Under the pieces are notes generated by a model, which saw only the letters and a program-made list of their open reading frames with translations, was not told the origin of the DNA and searched no databases. From contig JAFYFK010000139.1 of assembly GCA_017543805.1 (NCBI GenBank), positions 1 to 5,338 on the forward strand: a DNA stretch of 5,338 nucleotides, written 5' to 3'. The DNA is from Bacillota bacterium. Lineage in GTDB: Bacteria; Bacillota; Clostridia; Peptostreptococcales; Anaerovoracaceae. The translations under genes were made by a program, and so were the position numbers. Positions 1 to 5,338 of the stretch are shown here, in pieces. The stretch's first letter is position 1. The number at the start of each line of letters is the position of its first letter.

Positions 1-2
1 AC

Positions 3-575
3 CTGGAGGCCGATCTCGGCGCCTTTTCCCGCAAGAAAAAGATCAAATCCTGCTACCGCGAGGCCAAAGCCACGTTTCAGGCTCTGGAGAGCCACGAGCG
101 GCGCCTTGTCCGTCAGAAAATCCGCCTGCTGGAGGCCCTCGACAAAATCCCCGACCGCGTCCACAAAAACCAGTATCTCGACGGATCCATCCTCGACTCC
201 AAAAACGAGTTGATTATTTCCCTTCTAATGGATCTATTCGGCGTGAAATACGAGCATCACAACATTCTCGGGAGCCCGGACGAGTGGATGGAATCCGACT
301 TTGGCGCTGAAAACCAGGACGACAAAGTCCAATGGGAACATGCCGGCATGCTCGGACTGAAAGCTTATCTGGCCCGTCTGTGCGAAAAGGTGAAGATCTA
401 CGACGGAATGGGCTATCGCGTGGGCAAAAACCTGATCATCTCCCGCGACTACACCTACCTCGACGACAAAAACGTTAAGCGCAATTATATCCGCCTGCCC
501 AAGATCGCCTGGCTGATGGTTTCATATGATCTCGTGAAGCCAAATCGAATGCTTCGTTATGTTCAGCGTCACTAG
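3..575 (+). CDS. C-terminal part of a hypothetical protein with a probable PD-(D/E)XK-like nuclease domain (5' end outside window)
   Basis: The frame is open from the window edge, so the true start lies upstream; 190 residues are visible before TAG. Visible residues 1-45 are charged and helical (many K, R, E), probably a coiled coil. From about residue 60 the pattern fits a restriction-endonuclease-like fold seen in many clostridial hypothetical proteins: a helix with S-K-N-E-L (K67, E69), a strand GVKYEHH, an acidic S-D-F (D99), then WEHAGML (W111, E112, H113) and a helix leading to KIYDGMGYRVGKNLIIS. I read E69, D99 and E112 as the candidate active-site acids. The family normally has PDF at the second position; here it is SDF, with a short insertion before WEH. 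The final 20 residues do not resemble the usual ending and may be diverged. The domain call is from remembered family patterns, not a search. Substrate and role are unknown. A terminator follows 33 bases downstream. Confidence 0.6.
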   Translation: MEADLGAFSRKKKIKSCYREAKATFQALESHERRLVRQKIRLLEALDKIPDRVHKNQYLDGSILDSKNELIISLLMDLFGVKYEHHNILGSPDEWMESDFGAENQDDKVQWEHAGMLGLKAYLARLCEKVKIYDGMGYRVGKNLIISRDYTYLDDKNVKRNYIRLPKIAWLMVSYDLVKPNRMLRYVQRH

Positions 576-608
576 TCGTCCGTCTGATCCGGGCAATCTA
601 AATCTCAT

Positions 609-630
609 CTCCGTCCCACGGAGCTTTTTT
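609..630 (+). terminator. Rho-independent terminator of the upstream gene
   Basis: CTCCGT (609-614), a CCC loop and ACGGAG (618-623) form a 6-bp stem followed by C and six T (625-630). A second T run follows at 635-641. It lies 33 bases after the stop codon at 573-575 and separates that gene from the hairpin array. Confidence 0.8.
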
Positions 631-713
631 ATTGCTTTTTTGACGAGAATCTGACTTTTTTATCCAAAGACGCCGCTTTTGTTACATCAAAAGCCGCTGC
701 CTTGACGGCGCCT
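631..713. other. Non-coding stretch before the hairpin array, with one small hairpin
   Basis: No convincing reading frame, RNA gene or promoter was found here. It contains T-rich tracts and one 7-bp hairpin, GCTTTTG (675-681), loop TTACAT, CAAAAGC (688-694). That hairpin does not share the array core and is out of phase with it (centre 684.5, against 726 for the first array unit). Confidence 0.4.
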
Positions 714-1063
714 GGGGCAAAACCAGAGAGAGTTATACTCAATCCGGCGCTTTGGCAACGCAAAGCCGATGCTTTGAGTATAACGGTCCTTTAAGTTATA
801 CTCATTTATGGGATTTTCACCAGTATTTCCCCAGGATTGGGTATAACTCTTCCGGGAGTTATACTCAAATTCTGAAATTTATGACAACATTTCTTCTGGA
901 ATGCGTATAACTCCAGGGGGAGTTATACGCATTCTCATGAATTCGCGGAAAGAATTCCCTTAAAGTGAGTATAACTCTTTGAAGCGTTATACTCACTTTA
1001 AATATCTTCCCGCGCCATTCCTCGCGCTTTGGGTATAACATCTGTTGAGGTTATGCCCAAGGC
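714..1063. repeat. Phased array of six inverted-repeat (hairpin) units, period 63-64 bp
   Basis: Five good units of the form TGNGTATAAC-N10-GTTATACNCA occupy 775-804, 838-867, 902-931, 966-995 and 1030-1059. A degenerate first unit has a decayed left arm at about 714-723 and an intact right arm at 732-741. Right arms start at 732, 795, 858, 922, 986 and 1050, giving steps of 63, 63, 64, 64 and 64. The gap inside every good unit is exactly 10 bases; the spacers between units are 33-34 bases. Loop and spacer sequences are unrelated between units. Base pairing extends beyond the core with a different sequence in each unit: the third good unit has a perfect 16-bp stem (899-914 with 919-934), the fourth a perfect 16-bp stem (960-975 with 986-1001), and the fifth a 14-bp stem with two G-T pairs (1026-1039 with 1050-1063). 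The array is palindromic, so its strand is unclear. A T5 run (1069-1073) follows the last hairpin. Function is unknown: structured RNA, single-stranded DNA hairpins, or a phased protein-binding array are all possible. Confidence 0.9.
939..957. repeat. Short hairpin inside an array spacer
   Basis: GAATTC at 939-944 and 952-957 are separated by 7 bases and could form a 6-bp stem between two array units. Each copy is itself palindromic, so this may be coincidental. None of the other spacers has the same motif. Confidence 0.3.
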
Positions 1064-1109
1064 CGATGTTTTTCCACTAAAATCGCCTTATCTGGGTGTA
1101 GCAGCTGCC

Positions 1110-1130
1110 CATTCAACTATCAGTTGAATG
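1110..1130. promoter_or_regulatory. Perfect 9-bp dyad directly upstream of the promoter, candidate operator
   Basis: CATTCAACT (1110-1118), centre ATC, AGTTGAATG (1122-1130) is a perfect inverted repeat. It ends 8 bases before the -35 box at 1139, a position typical of an activator site or an upstream operator. No T run follows, which argues against a terminator. The cognate regulator is not in the window. Confidence 0.5.
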
Positions 1131-1138
1131 CGAAAGCG

Positions 1139-1167
1139 TTGACAGGACGCCCTTTTTGTGGTTAAAT
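1139..1167 (+). promoter_or_regulatory. Sigma-A-type promoter for the DUF4886 and LOTUS/DUF3825 genes
   Basis: TTGACA (1139-1144) is a perfect -35 box. After 17 bases comes TTAAAT (1162-1167), matching 4 of 6 positions of TATAAT. Transcription would start near 1174, leaving a leader of about 33 bases before the ATG at 1207. The position rules out the longer reading with a TTG start at 1156, which would begin inside the promoter. Confidence 0.65.
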
Positions 1168-1188
1168 ACCAGTATACTCCATGTCAGG

Positions 1189-1194
1189 AAAGGA
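1189..1194 (+). promoter_or_regulatory. Ribosome binding site for the DUF4886 gene
   Basis: AAAGGA lies 12 bases before the ATG at 1207, a slightly long spacing. Together with the GNSFS motif right after that ATG, it fixes the start at 1207. Confidence 0.55.
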
Positions 1195-1206
1195 ATTCTC
1201 CGAATC

Positions 1207-1962
1207 ATGAATATTCTTGCAATTGGAAACAGCTTTTCTGAAGACGCCACTTACTATCTGCACTCTGTTCTGGATGCGGCCGGCGTCGAGTCCTACGTCG
1301 TCAACCTTTATATCGGCGGCTGTTCGCTTGAGCGCCACTGGCAGAATATCGAAAAGCAGGCTGCTGACTATCAGTTCCAGGAGAACGGCATCAAGACCGA
1401 GCGCCTGATTTCCATTCAGGAGGCGCTTTTGCTGAGAGACTGGGATGTTATCGTCACGCAGCAGGCGAGCCACGACAGCGGCTGGGCCGAAACATACGAA
1501 CCTTTCCTGGGGCTTTTGGTCGAGTATCTTCGGAAGGAAGCTCCGCGCGCCAAAATCTTTATGCAGAAGACTTGGGCGTATGAGCCGGACAGTCCGCATC
1601 CGAATTATATGCGCTACCACCGGGATCAAGCGGAGATGATGCTTCGGCTGAGCAGCTGCTACCGGGAGGCGGCCGCCCGTTATGGGCTGCCTTTGATCCC
1701 TTGCGCAGATTTGATTCAGAAGCTGCGCGCGCTGCCGGTCTTCCGCTATCCGGACGGGCCGCTTCGCATCTGCCGCGACGGTTTTCACATGCACTATTTG
1801 TATGGTCGCTATGCTCTGGCCTGCATTTGGGCCCGGGCAATCGCGGGGATTCGGGTGTCCGGCCTTGCTTTGCCGCCTGCATCCGCGTTTCTCCCCGACG
1901 TGCCGGCTGACCCTGCCATCATCTCAACGATCCAGCAGACGGCTGATTCGCTGCTTTGCTGA
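1207..1962 (+). CDS. DUF4886 family SGNH-hydrolase-like protein
   Basis: This is a 251-residue protein, about the usual length for the family, starting MNILAIGNSFSEDA. SGNH-type blocks are visible in order: GNSFS at 7-11 with the presumed nucleophile S9; YIGGCSLERHW at 35-45, where G37/G38 fit the block II glycine; VTQQASHDSGW at 83-93 in the place of block III; and RDGFHMHYLYGRYALACIW at 190-208, where D191 and H194 fit the catalytic Asp/His of block V. SGNH enzymes are esterases, lipases or carbohydrate deacetylases; the substrate of this one cannot be read from the sequence. No signal peptide or membrane segment is seen, so it should be cytoplasmic. The start at 1207 was chosen because the catalytic strand begins there, an SD-like AAAGGA precedes it, and the in-frame upstream TTG lies within the promoter. 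The next gene follows after 30 bases on the same strand with no terminator between, so the two probably form an operon. Confidence 0.85.
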   Translation: MNILAIGNSFSEDATYYLHSVLDAAGVESYVVNLYIGGCSLERHWQNIEKQAADYQFQENGIKTERLISIQEALLLRDWDVIVTQQASHDSGWAETYEPFLGLLVEYLRKEAPRAKIFMQKTWAYEPDSPHPNYMRYHRDQAEMMLRLSSCYREAAARYGLPLIPCADLIQKLRALPVFRYPDGPLRICRDGFHMHYLYGRYALACIWARAIAGIRVSGLALPPASAFLPDVPADPAIISTIQQTADSLLC

Positions 1963-1976
1963 GTTTTATATCATAT

Positions 1977-1982
1977 AGGAGG
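1977..1982 (+). promoter_or_regulatory. Strong Shine-Dalgarno for the LOTUS/DUF3825 gene
   Basis: A consensus AGGAGG sits 10 bases before the ATG at 1993 in the short gap after the DUF4886 stop codon. It is clearly stronger than the site of the upstream gene. Confidence 0.85.
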
Positions 1983-1992
1983 ATTTGTATTT

Positions 1993-4416
1993 ATGTGTCA
2001 ATCAGCTCTTCATACCGTTTATTCCGTTCTTAGTAAGGAACTGACTGTGGGCAGCCAGTATCCGTTTTCGCGTCTTGGTATTGTTATGTCCCAGCAGGGT
2101 TACACCCCGAAGCAGTTTGATAAAAAGAAGTGGTCTCAGGTCATGGCGGAGATGTCGGCTTTCCTGGATATTGCTCCGGACCCGTCCACGTTAAACGCAT
2201 TTCTGGGGACGCTGCGCGAGTGGCCGGATTTTGACGCTTCGCAGGTGATTGCCCCCGAGAAGGAGGTGGCCGTGGCGAAGCCCGCTGAGGAACCTGTGCC
2301 CGTCGAGGAGCCCGCACCCACTGAGGAGCCCGCACCCGTCGAGGAGCCTGCACCCGCTGAGGAGCCCACGCCGGAGTCCAAAGAAAATGTTTATGTCCCG
2401 ACCCTCGACGAACTGCCCACCGAAATCGTGGAACAGATTTTCCTTCTGCCCAAAAGCCTGGCCCGCCTTAACCTGCTCGCAACCGGCAGCGAAGACAGCC
2501 CCGCCCCGGAGCTGATTCAGGCCCTGATTAACGGGTATGCCACGGCTCGCGCCAAGGGCAAAGTCACCATTAAGCCCAGCGGCGCCTGCATTTTCCCGAC
2601 CGGCATTCTGACGGATGGCAAGCACCATGAAATCACATGCGGCTTCCGCAAGAACAAGGAAGTCAATAACCGTTTCCCCTGGGTGCTGCTTTCGGTCGGC
2701 ACCATTCCGCTCAGCAAGTCCGAGCTCACGGCGGACCAGCCTACGCCGGCGGAAATGCCCCAGATGGAGGTCTCTTCCCTTGCGGCGGGCGTCGCTGTTG
2801 CGGCCAAAGCCGCTGAGCCGGTCGACGTCGAGACTCTGGTTATGCCTCTCGATGACGACGACCGCAAGAACATCTATGATTTCCTGCTGGAGCAGTTCGT
2901 CACGGAAGAAGAATATCACATGGCCAAGGTCAGCAAGGCCTTGAACGACGGCGGCTTTCAGAAGGAGCGCTTTAATTACCATAAGATGCGCGACATGATG
3001 GACGACCTGAGCGAATTTCTTTCGACGCGTGAGGAGCTCATCAACGGTGTTCCCCAGGTGATGATTACGCTGCACCGGAGCGAGAAGTACAGCAACTACG
3101 TTATTACGCCGGAAGTTCCAGATACGTCCGAGTCCGCGGCGGACGAGCTGCCGGAGCATATGGACGGGCTGATTGACTTGCCATCCAAGACCCTGATTCT
3201 GCTGAACAAGTTCGTCACAGGCCGCGAGGTAACCCCGCCGGAAGATATGGTCAAGACACTCTGCGAGGATTATGACGCCGCGCGCGCCAGCCAGGCTTTT
3301 TCGCGGTATAAGGATAGTTTTGTGTTTAATTCCAGGCTCACTTCTCCGGAGGGAATTCCGATTTACGCGGCTGTCCGCCGTTCCGACCGGGCCGCCGGAC
3401 TTCCTTGGTATCTGAGCTTTGTCGGCCTGAAGGAAAAGCCTATGTACGGGCGCGTGGCACCGGGCAAGGAGCTGGAGCGTTTTGCATTTCTCGGCGATTG
3501 GTCCGATTTTCTGGAGACGCTGGCGAAGATGGCTCTGCCCGAGCTTTGGGATTTTAAGGCTTCTAACGATGGCGTCCCCCAGTATGCGATTCTGCGCAGC
3601 TACATTCAGTATACGTTTTACCGGCTTCAGCTGGAGGATAAAGTCTGCATTCACACGGATATGTCCGGGCGCGAGGACTTCGCGGCGTTCGATACCGGTC
3701 TGGTAACCAAGCATTATCACAATATTTACGCCTGCTTCGAGCCCAATATCGAGGGACAGGGGTCGCCCTGGCGCTTCGTCGCCTTCTGCGAAGAGGGTAT
3801 CCGCCGTTACGGCAAGAAGCTGATTCAGTGCTTCAATCCGGTGCCTCGCCGAGCTTCTTATCTGGAGCAGAAGGAGCATCTGCTCTTCGACCTGGAGAAG
3901 GATTTGTACGTCGACTACGACCACATTATTCTGGACAACCTGCCCCGCCTGCCGATTCCTTTCCTGAAGGATGCCTGCCGCTGGAGCTCCGAGGCCCTTT
4001 CTCTGCTGCAGCAGATTGAGGCGGTGCCGGTCTGGCTGCAGAAGAAGAGCCCCCTGTATGATAATCTGCGCACCATCATCCGCGATGATGAGGACATTTT
4101 CAACGAAATCCAGGATGATATTTCCGCGGCCATCAACCTGGCCCGCGACCAGGTCCGCTGGAACTACAAGACGGCCATCCCCTGCTATTTCCCGGCCGGC
4201 AATTCCATGAGCCAGATGCTGCCCCTCTGCCTGCAGCGGGACGATACCGCCGACGTGGCTCTGGTGGTGGAGCTGATGGAGTCCGGCAACTATCAGGGTC
4301 AGACGATTCTGACGCTGGAGATGGCATATGTGGACGCCCGCCTGCTCTGCCGGCCCAACAGCGAATGGCTGGACAACTCCAAAATCGTTTCGGAAGAGGA
4401 CGAGGAGGACGAATGA
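1993..4416 (+). CDS. Protein with two LOTUS/OST-HTH-like domains and a C-terminal DUF3825 domain
   Basis: An 807-residue soluble protein with no signal peptide or membrane segment. Domains in order: a LOTUS/OST-HTH-like winged helix at about 5-60; a Pro/Glu linker at 99-128; an unnamed domain at about 138-240; an Ala-rich linker at 250-280; a second LOTUS-like helix at about 290-362; a second copy of the unnamed domain at about 386-485; DUF3825 at about 494-797; and an acidic tail (EEDEEDE). The two winged helices align without gaps at an offset of 285 residues (Y10/Y295, G36/G321, F42/F327, M51/M336, F57/F342, L58/L343). The unnamed copies share LP...LN...TG and PW....VG (152-165 and 229-236; 396-410 and 471-478). 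DUF3825 is recognised from FAFLGDW (497-503), the FDTGLVTKHYHNIYACF stretch (566-582), and the long C-terminal helices with QVRWNYKTAIPCYFP and LPLCL. LOTUS domains are known RNA binders in other systems; DUF3825 has no established biochemistry that I can cite. I infer an RNA-related role. It is probably co-transcribed with the DUF4886 gene. Confidence 0.85.
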   Translation: MCQSALHTVYSVLSKELTVGSQYPFSRLGIVMSQQGYTPKQFDKKKWSQVMAEMSAFLDIAPDPSTLNAFLGTLREWPDFDASQVIAPEKEVAVAKPAEEPVPVEEPAPTEEPAPVEEPAPAEEPTPESKENVYVPTLDELPTEIVEQIFLLPKSLARLNLLATGSEDSPAPELIQALINGYATARAKGKVTIKPSGACIFPTGILTDGKHHEITCGFRKNKEVNNRFPWVLLSVGTIPLSKSELTADQPTPAEMPQMEVSSLAAGVAVAAKAAEPVDVETLVMPLDDDDRKNIYDFLLEQFVTEEEYHMAKVSKALNDGGFQKERFNYHKMRDMMDDLSEFLSTREELINGVPQVMITLHRSEKYSNYVITPEVPDTSESAADELPEHMDGLIDLPSKTLILLNKFVTGREVTPPEDMVKTLCEDYDAARASQAFSRYKDSFVFNSRLTSPEGIPIYAAVRRSDRAAGLPWYLSFVGLKEKPMYGRVAPGKELERFAFLGDWSDFLETLAKMALPELWDFKASNDGVPQYAILRSYIQYTFYRLQLEDKVCIHTDMSGREDFAAFDTGLVTKHYHNIYACFEPNIEGQGSPWRFVAFCEEGIRRYGKKLIQCFNPVPRRASYLEQKEHLLFDLEKDLYVDYDHIILDNLPRLPIPFLKDACRWSSEALSLLQQIEAVPVWLQKKSPLYDNLRTIIRDDEDIFNEIQDDISAAINLARDQVRWNYKTAIPCYFPAGNSMSQMLPLCLQRDDTADVALVVELMESGNYQGQTILTLEMAYVDARLLCRPNSEWLDNSKIVSEEDEEDE
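2287..2376 (+). repeat. Five tandem 18-bp coding repeats (EEPxPx linker)
   Basis: Five consecutive 18-base units, each starting GAGGA, encode EEPxPx hexapeptides at residues 99-128 of the LOTUS/DUF3825 protein. Units differ mostly at the x codons (GTC, ACT, GCT) and at third positions. Such Pro/Glu repeats usually form stiff, extended linkers, here between the first winged helix and the rest of the protein. Copy number is likely to vary between strains through slippage. Confidence 0.85.
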
Positions 4417-4425
4417 TCCTGCATC

Positions 4426-4454
4426 AAAAAAGCGCCCCGCGGGGCGCTTTTTTT
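4426..4454. terminator. Bidirectional Rho-independent terminator shared by convergent genes
   Basis: Six A (4426-4431), the perfect 16-base palindrome GCGCCCCGCGGGGCGC (4432-4447), and seven T (4448-4454). It works in both directions: 10 bases after the LOTUS/DUF3825 stop codon on the plus strand, and overlapping the stop codon (4455-4453) of the minus-strand gene. Reading from the minus strand, the hairpin follows that stop immediately. Confidence 0.92.
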
Positions 4455-5338
4455 ACTTGGTTTTCTTCTGTTCCCGGGCGACAAAACAGATCCGCTCGCT
4501 GTCCGGCCGTGGCGGCTCCAGCGTGAAAGCGTCATAGACCCCGAGGACTTTGAGGCCGGCCTGCTCCAGCAGGGCGGTGAGAGTCGCGGCCGGATAAGCC
4601 CGCTCATAATGCGCTTCTTCGTCGCGGCGGTACAGCTCGCCTTCGCGGCGGAAAAAAGTCACCAGGTATTCGTTGATCTTCTGCTCTTCATCGTAGCTGT
4701 TCTCCCAGATATAGGCCGCGTCCTCAAAGGTTTCGGCGCGGACCTGATCGGCGAGCACCTCACGGAATTTGTATTCGGTGTTGACGTCAAAGATAAAGAG
4801 CCCTTCCGGGTCCAGATAGTTGTCCGCGAGCCGGAAGACCCGCAGCAGCTCGTCTTCCTCCAGCAGATAGTTCAGGCTGTCACAGGTGCAGATAATCGAG
4901 CCGACGGTCCCGTAGAGCTCGAATTCGCGCATGTCCTGCTGCAGAAAAAGGATATCCGTCCCGTCCTCCCACGCCCTGCGGGAGTTTGCGCGCGGTCGGG
5001 AGCCGCCGATCCCGGGATAGCGCGCCGGGTCCAGTTCGTCCTTGAAGACCAGCGCCAGGACGGCGGCCAGGGTCGCGCCCGGCGAAACGCCGTCCGCCAG
5101 CAGTTTTTCGGCAAAAGGCAGGAACGGAACGTGCTTTCCCGAGGCGGCCGCTTCGGCGATCCGGGAAGAAAAGCGCTCCTTTTTGGCCGCGACGATCTGA
5201 TCCGCCGCGGGCGGTTCGATATGTGAAATGGCCGTCCCGACCGTGTCGCGGATCAGTTTGAAGCGGTGCATTTCGCCCGGCGTGACGAAGGTGACGGCCC
5301 GGCCTTTTTTTCCGGCGCGTCCGGTGCGGCCGATGCGG
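4453..5338 (-). CDS. DEAD-box RNA helicase C-terminal region fused to a truncated class I SAM methyltransferase (5' end outside window)
   Basis: The frame is open through the right edge; 294 residues are visible. It begins RIGRTGRAGKKGRAVTFVTP (5337-5278), which is helicase motif VI (the preceding codon ends in C, consistent with His). Continuing FKLIRDTVGTAISHIEPP and the helical tail fit DEAD-box helicases of the CshA/DeaD kind. Past about 5000 the frame becomes the second half of a class I SAM-dependent methyltransferase: ILFLQQDMREFEL, CDSLNYLLEEDEL, GLFIFDVNTEYKF, AYIWENSYDE, HYERAYP, and an ending GVYDAFTLEPPRPDSER. The methyltransferase part has no glycine-rich SAM-binding motif I (DLGCGTG type) and no following acidic strand, so roughly its first 70-90 residues are missing, as are any further helicase C-terminal extensions. 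The junction is at about 4972-5019. The helicase part could still work; the methyltransferase part is probably inactive alone. A MHRF start at 5271 is internal and not the real start. Confidence 0.8.
   Translation of the reverse strand, partial: RIGRTGRAGKKGRAVTFVTPGEMHRFKLIRDTVGTAISHIEPPAADQIVAAKKERFSSRIAEAAASGKHVPFLPFAEKLLADGVSPGATLAAVLALVFKDELDPARYPGIGGSRPRANSRRAWEDGTDILFLQQDMREFELYGTVGSIICTCDSLNYLLEEDELLRVFRLADNYLDPEGLFIFDVNTEYKFREVLADQVRAETFEDAAYIWENSYDEEQKINEYLVTFFRREGELYRRDEEAHYERAYPAATLTALLEQAGLKVLGVYDAFTLEPPRPDSERICFVAREQKKTK

Noticed and set aside
640..668. Promoter driving the array (TTGACG at 640-645)
   Set aside because: No acceptable -10 box lies 16-18 bases downstream, and the hexamer falls in the T tract after the terminator.
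714..1063. CRISPR array
   Set aside because: Unit and spacer lengths fit, but the repeats are not conserved as a whole: the 10-base centres all differ and the arms vary with compensating changes. No cas genes are in the window.
714..1063. Integron attC site array
   Set aside because: Arms end in AAC and begin with GTT, as in attC, but the GTATAAC/GTTATAC boxes break the RYYYAAC/GTTRRRY consensus. The 10-base centre is too short for L boxes, there are no cassettes, and no integrase is present.
1026..1073. Terminator formed by the last array hairpin
   Set aside because: The stem is strong, but the T5 run starts 6 bases after it rather than directly, and the other units have no T run, so the array is not a series of terminators.
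1156..1206. Longer N-terminus of the DUF4886 protein from a TTG start at 1156
   Set aside because: It would start inside the promoter, before the probable transcript start, and add 17 residues ahead of the normal family start MNILAIGNSFS.
1162..1794. 210-codon open frame on the minus strand
   Set aside because: It is antisense to the DUF4886 gene, whose catalytic motifs are all in the plus-strand frame. No family pattern is seen.
2191..3924. 577-codon open frame on the minus strand
   Set aside because: It lies fully antisense to the LOTUS/DUF3825 gene, has no recognisable domain and a low-complexity end opposite the EEPxPx repeat. It is a by-product of GC-rich codon use.
4609..5226. 205-codon open frame on the plus strand
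   Set aside because: It is antisense to the helicase-methyltransferase frame, whose family motifs are clear, and has no recognisable domain of its own.

Overview
The window looks like a low-GC-phylum (Firmicutes/Clostridia, possibly Ruminococcaceae/Oscillospiraceae-like) chromosome with moderately high GC. The basis is a TTGACA/TTAAAT-type promoter, an AGGAGG ribosome binding site, T-tract terminators and protein families common in gut Clostridia. The assignment is inference; no rRNA or other taxonomic marker is present.

Layout. (1) 3-575, plus strand: the C-terminal part of a protein with a basic helical N-terminal section and a probable PD-(D/E)XK-like nuclease fold, ended by a terminator at 609-630. 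(2) 576-1206: a 630-base non-coding island. Its core (about 714-1063) is a very regular array of one degenerate and five good hairpins with a 63-64 base period. Each good unit has the form TGNGTATAAC-N10-GTTATACNCA, and stems reach 16 bp with compensatory base changes between units. A perfect 9-bp dyad and a sigma-A-type promoter (1139-1167) follow. (3) 1207-1962: a DUF4886-type SGNH-hydrolase-like protein. (4) 1993-4416: an 807-residue protein with an internally duplicated block (LOTUS/OST-HTH-like winged helix plus an unnamed domain, twice) and a C-terminal DUF3825-type domain. (5) A shared bidirectional terminator at 4426-4454. (6) 4453-5338, minus strand: the C-terminal part of a DEAD-box RNA helicase fused in frame to a class I SAM methyltransferase that lacks its SAM-binding N-terminal half.

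How it may work together. Genes 3 and 4 are 30 bases apart and appear to share the promoter at 1139. The LOTUS/DUF3825 protein is plausibly RNA-binding, and the neighbouring hairpin array is the strongest unexplained signal in the window. A link between the two is a hypothesis only: no promoter for the array is evident, and it could equally be a DNA-binding-site array. The helicase-methyltransferase chimera looks like a deletion fusion (or assembly artefact) and is convergent to, and probably independent of, the operon.
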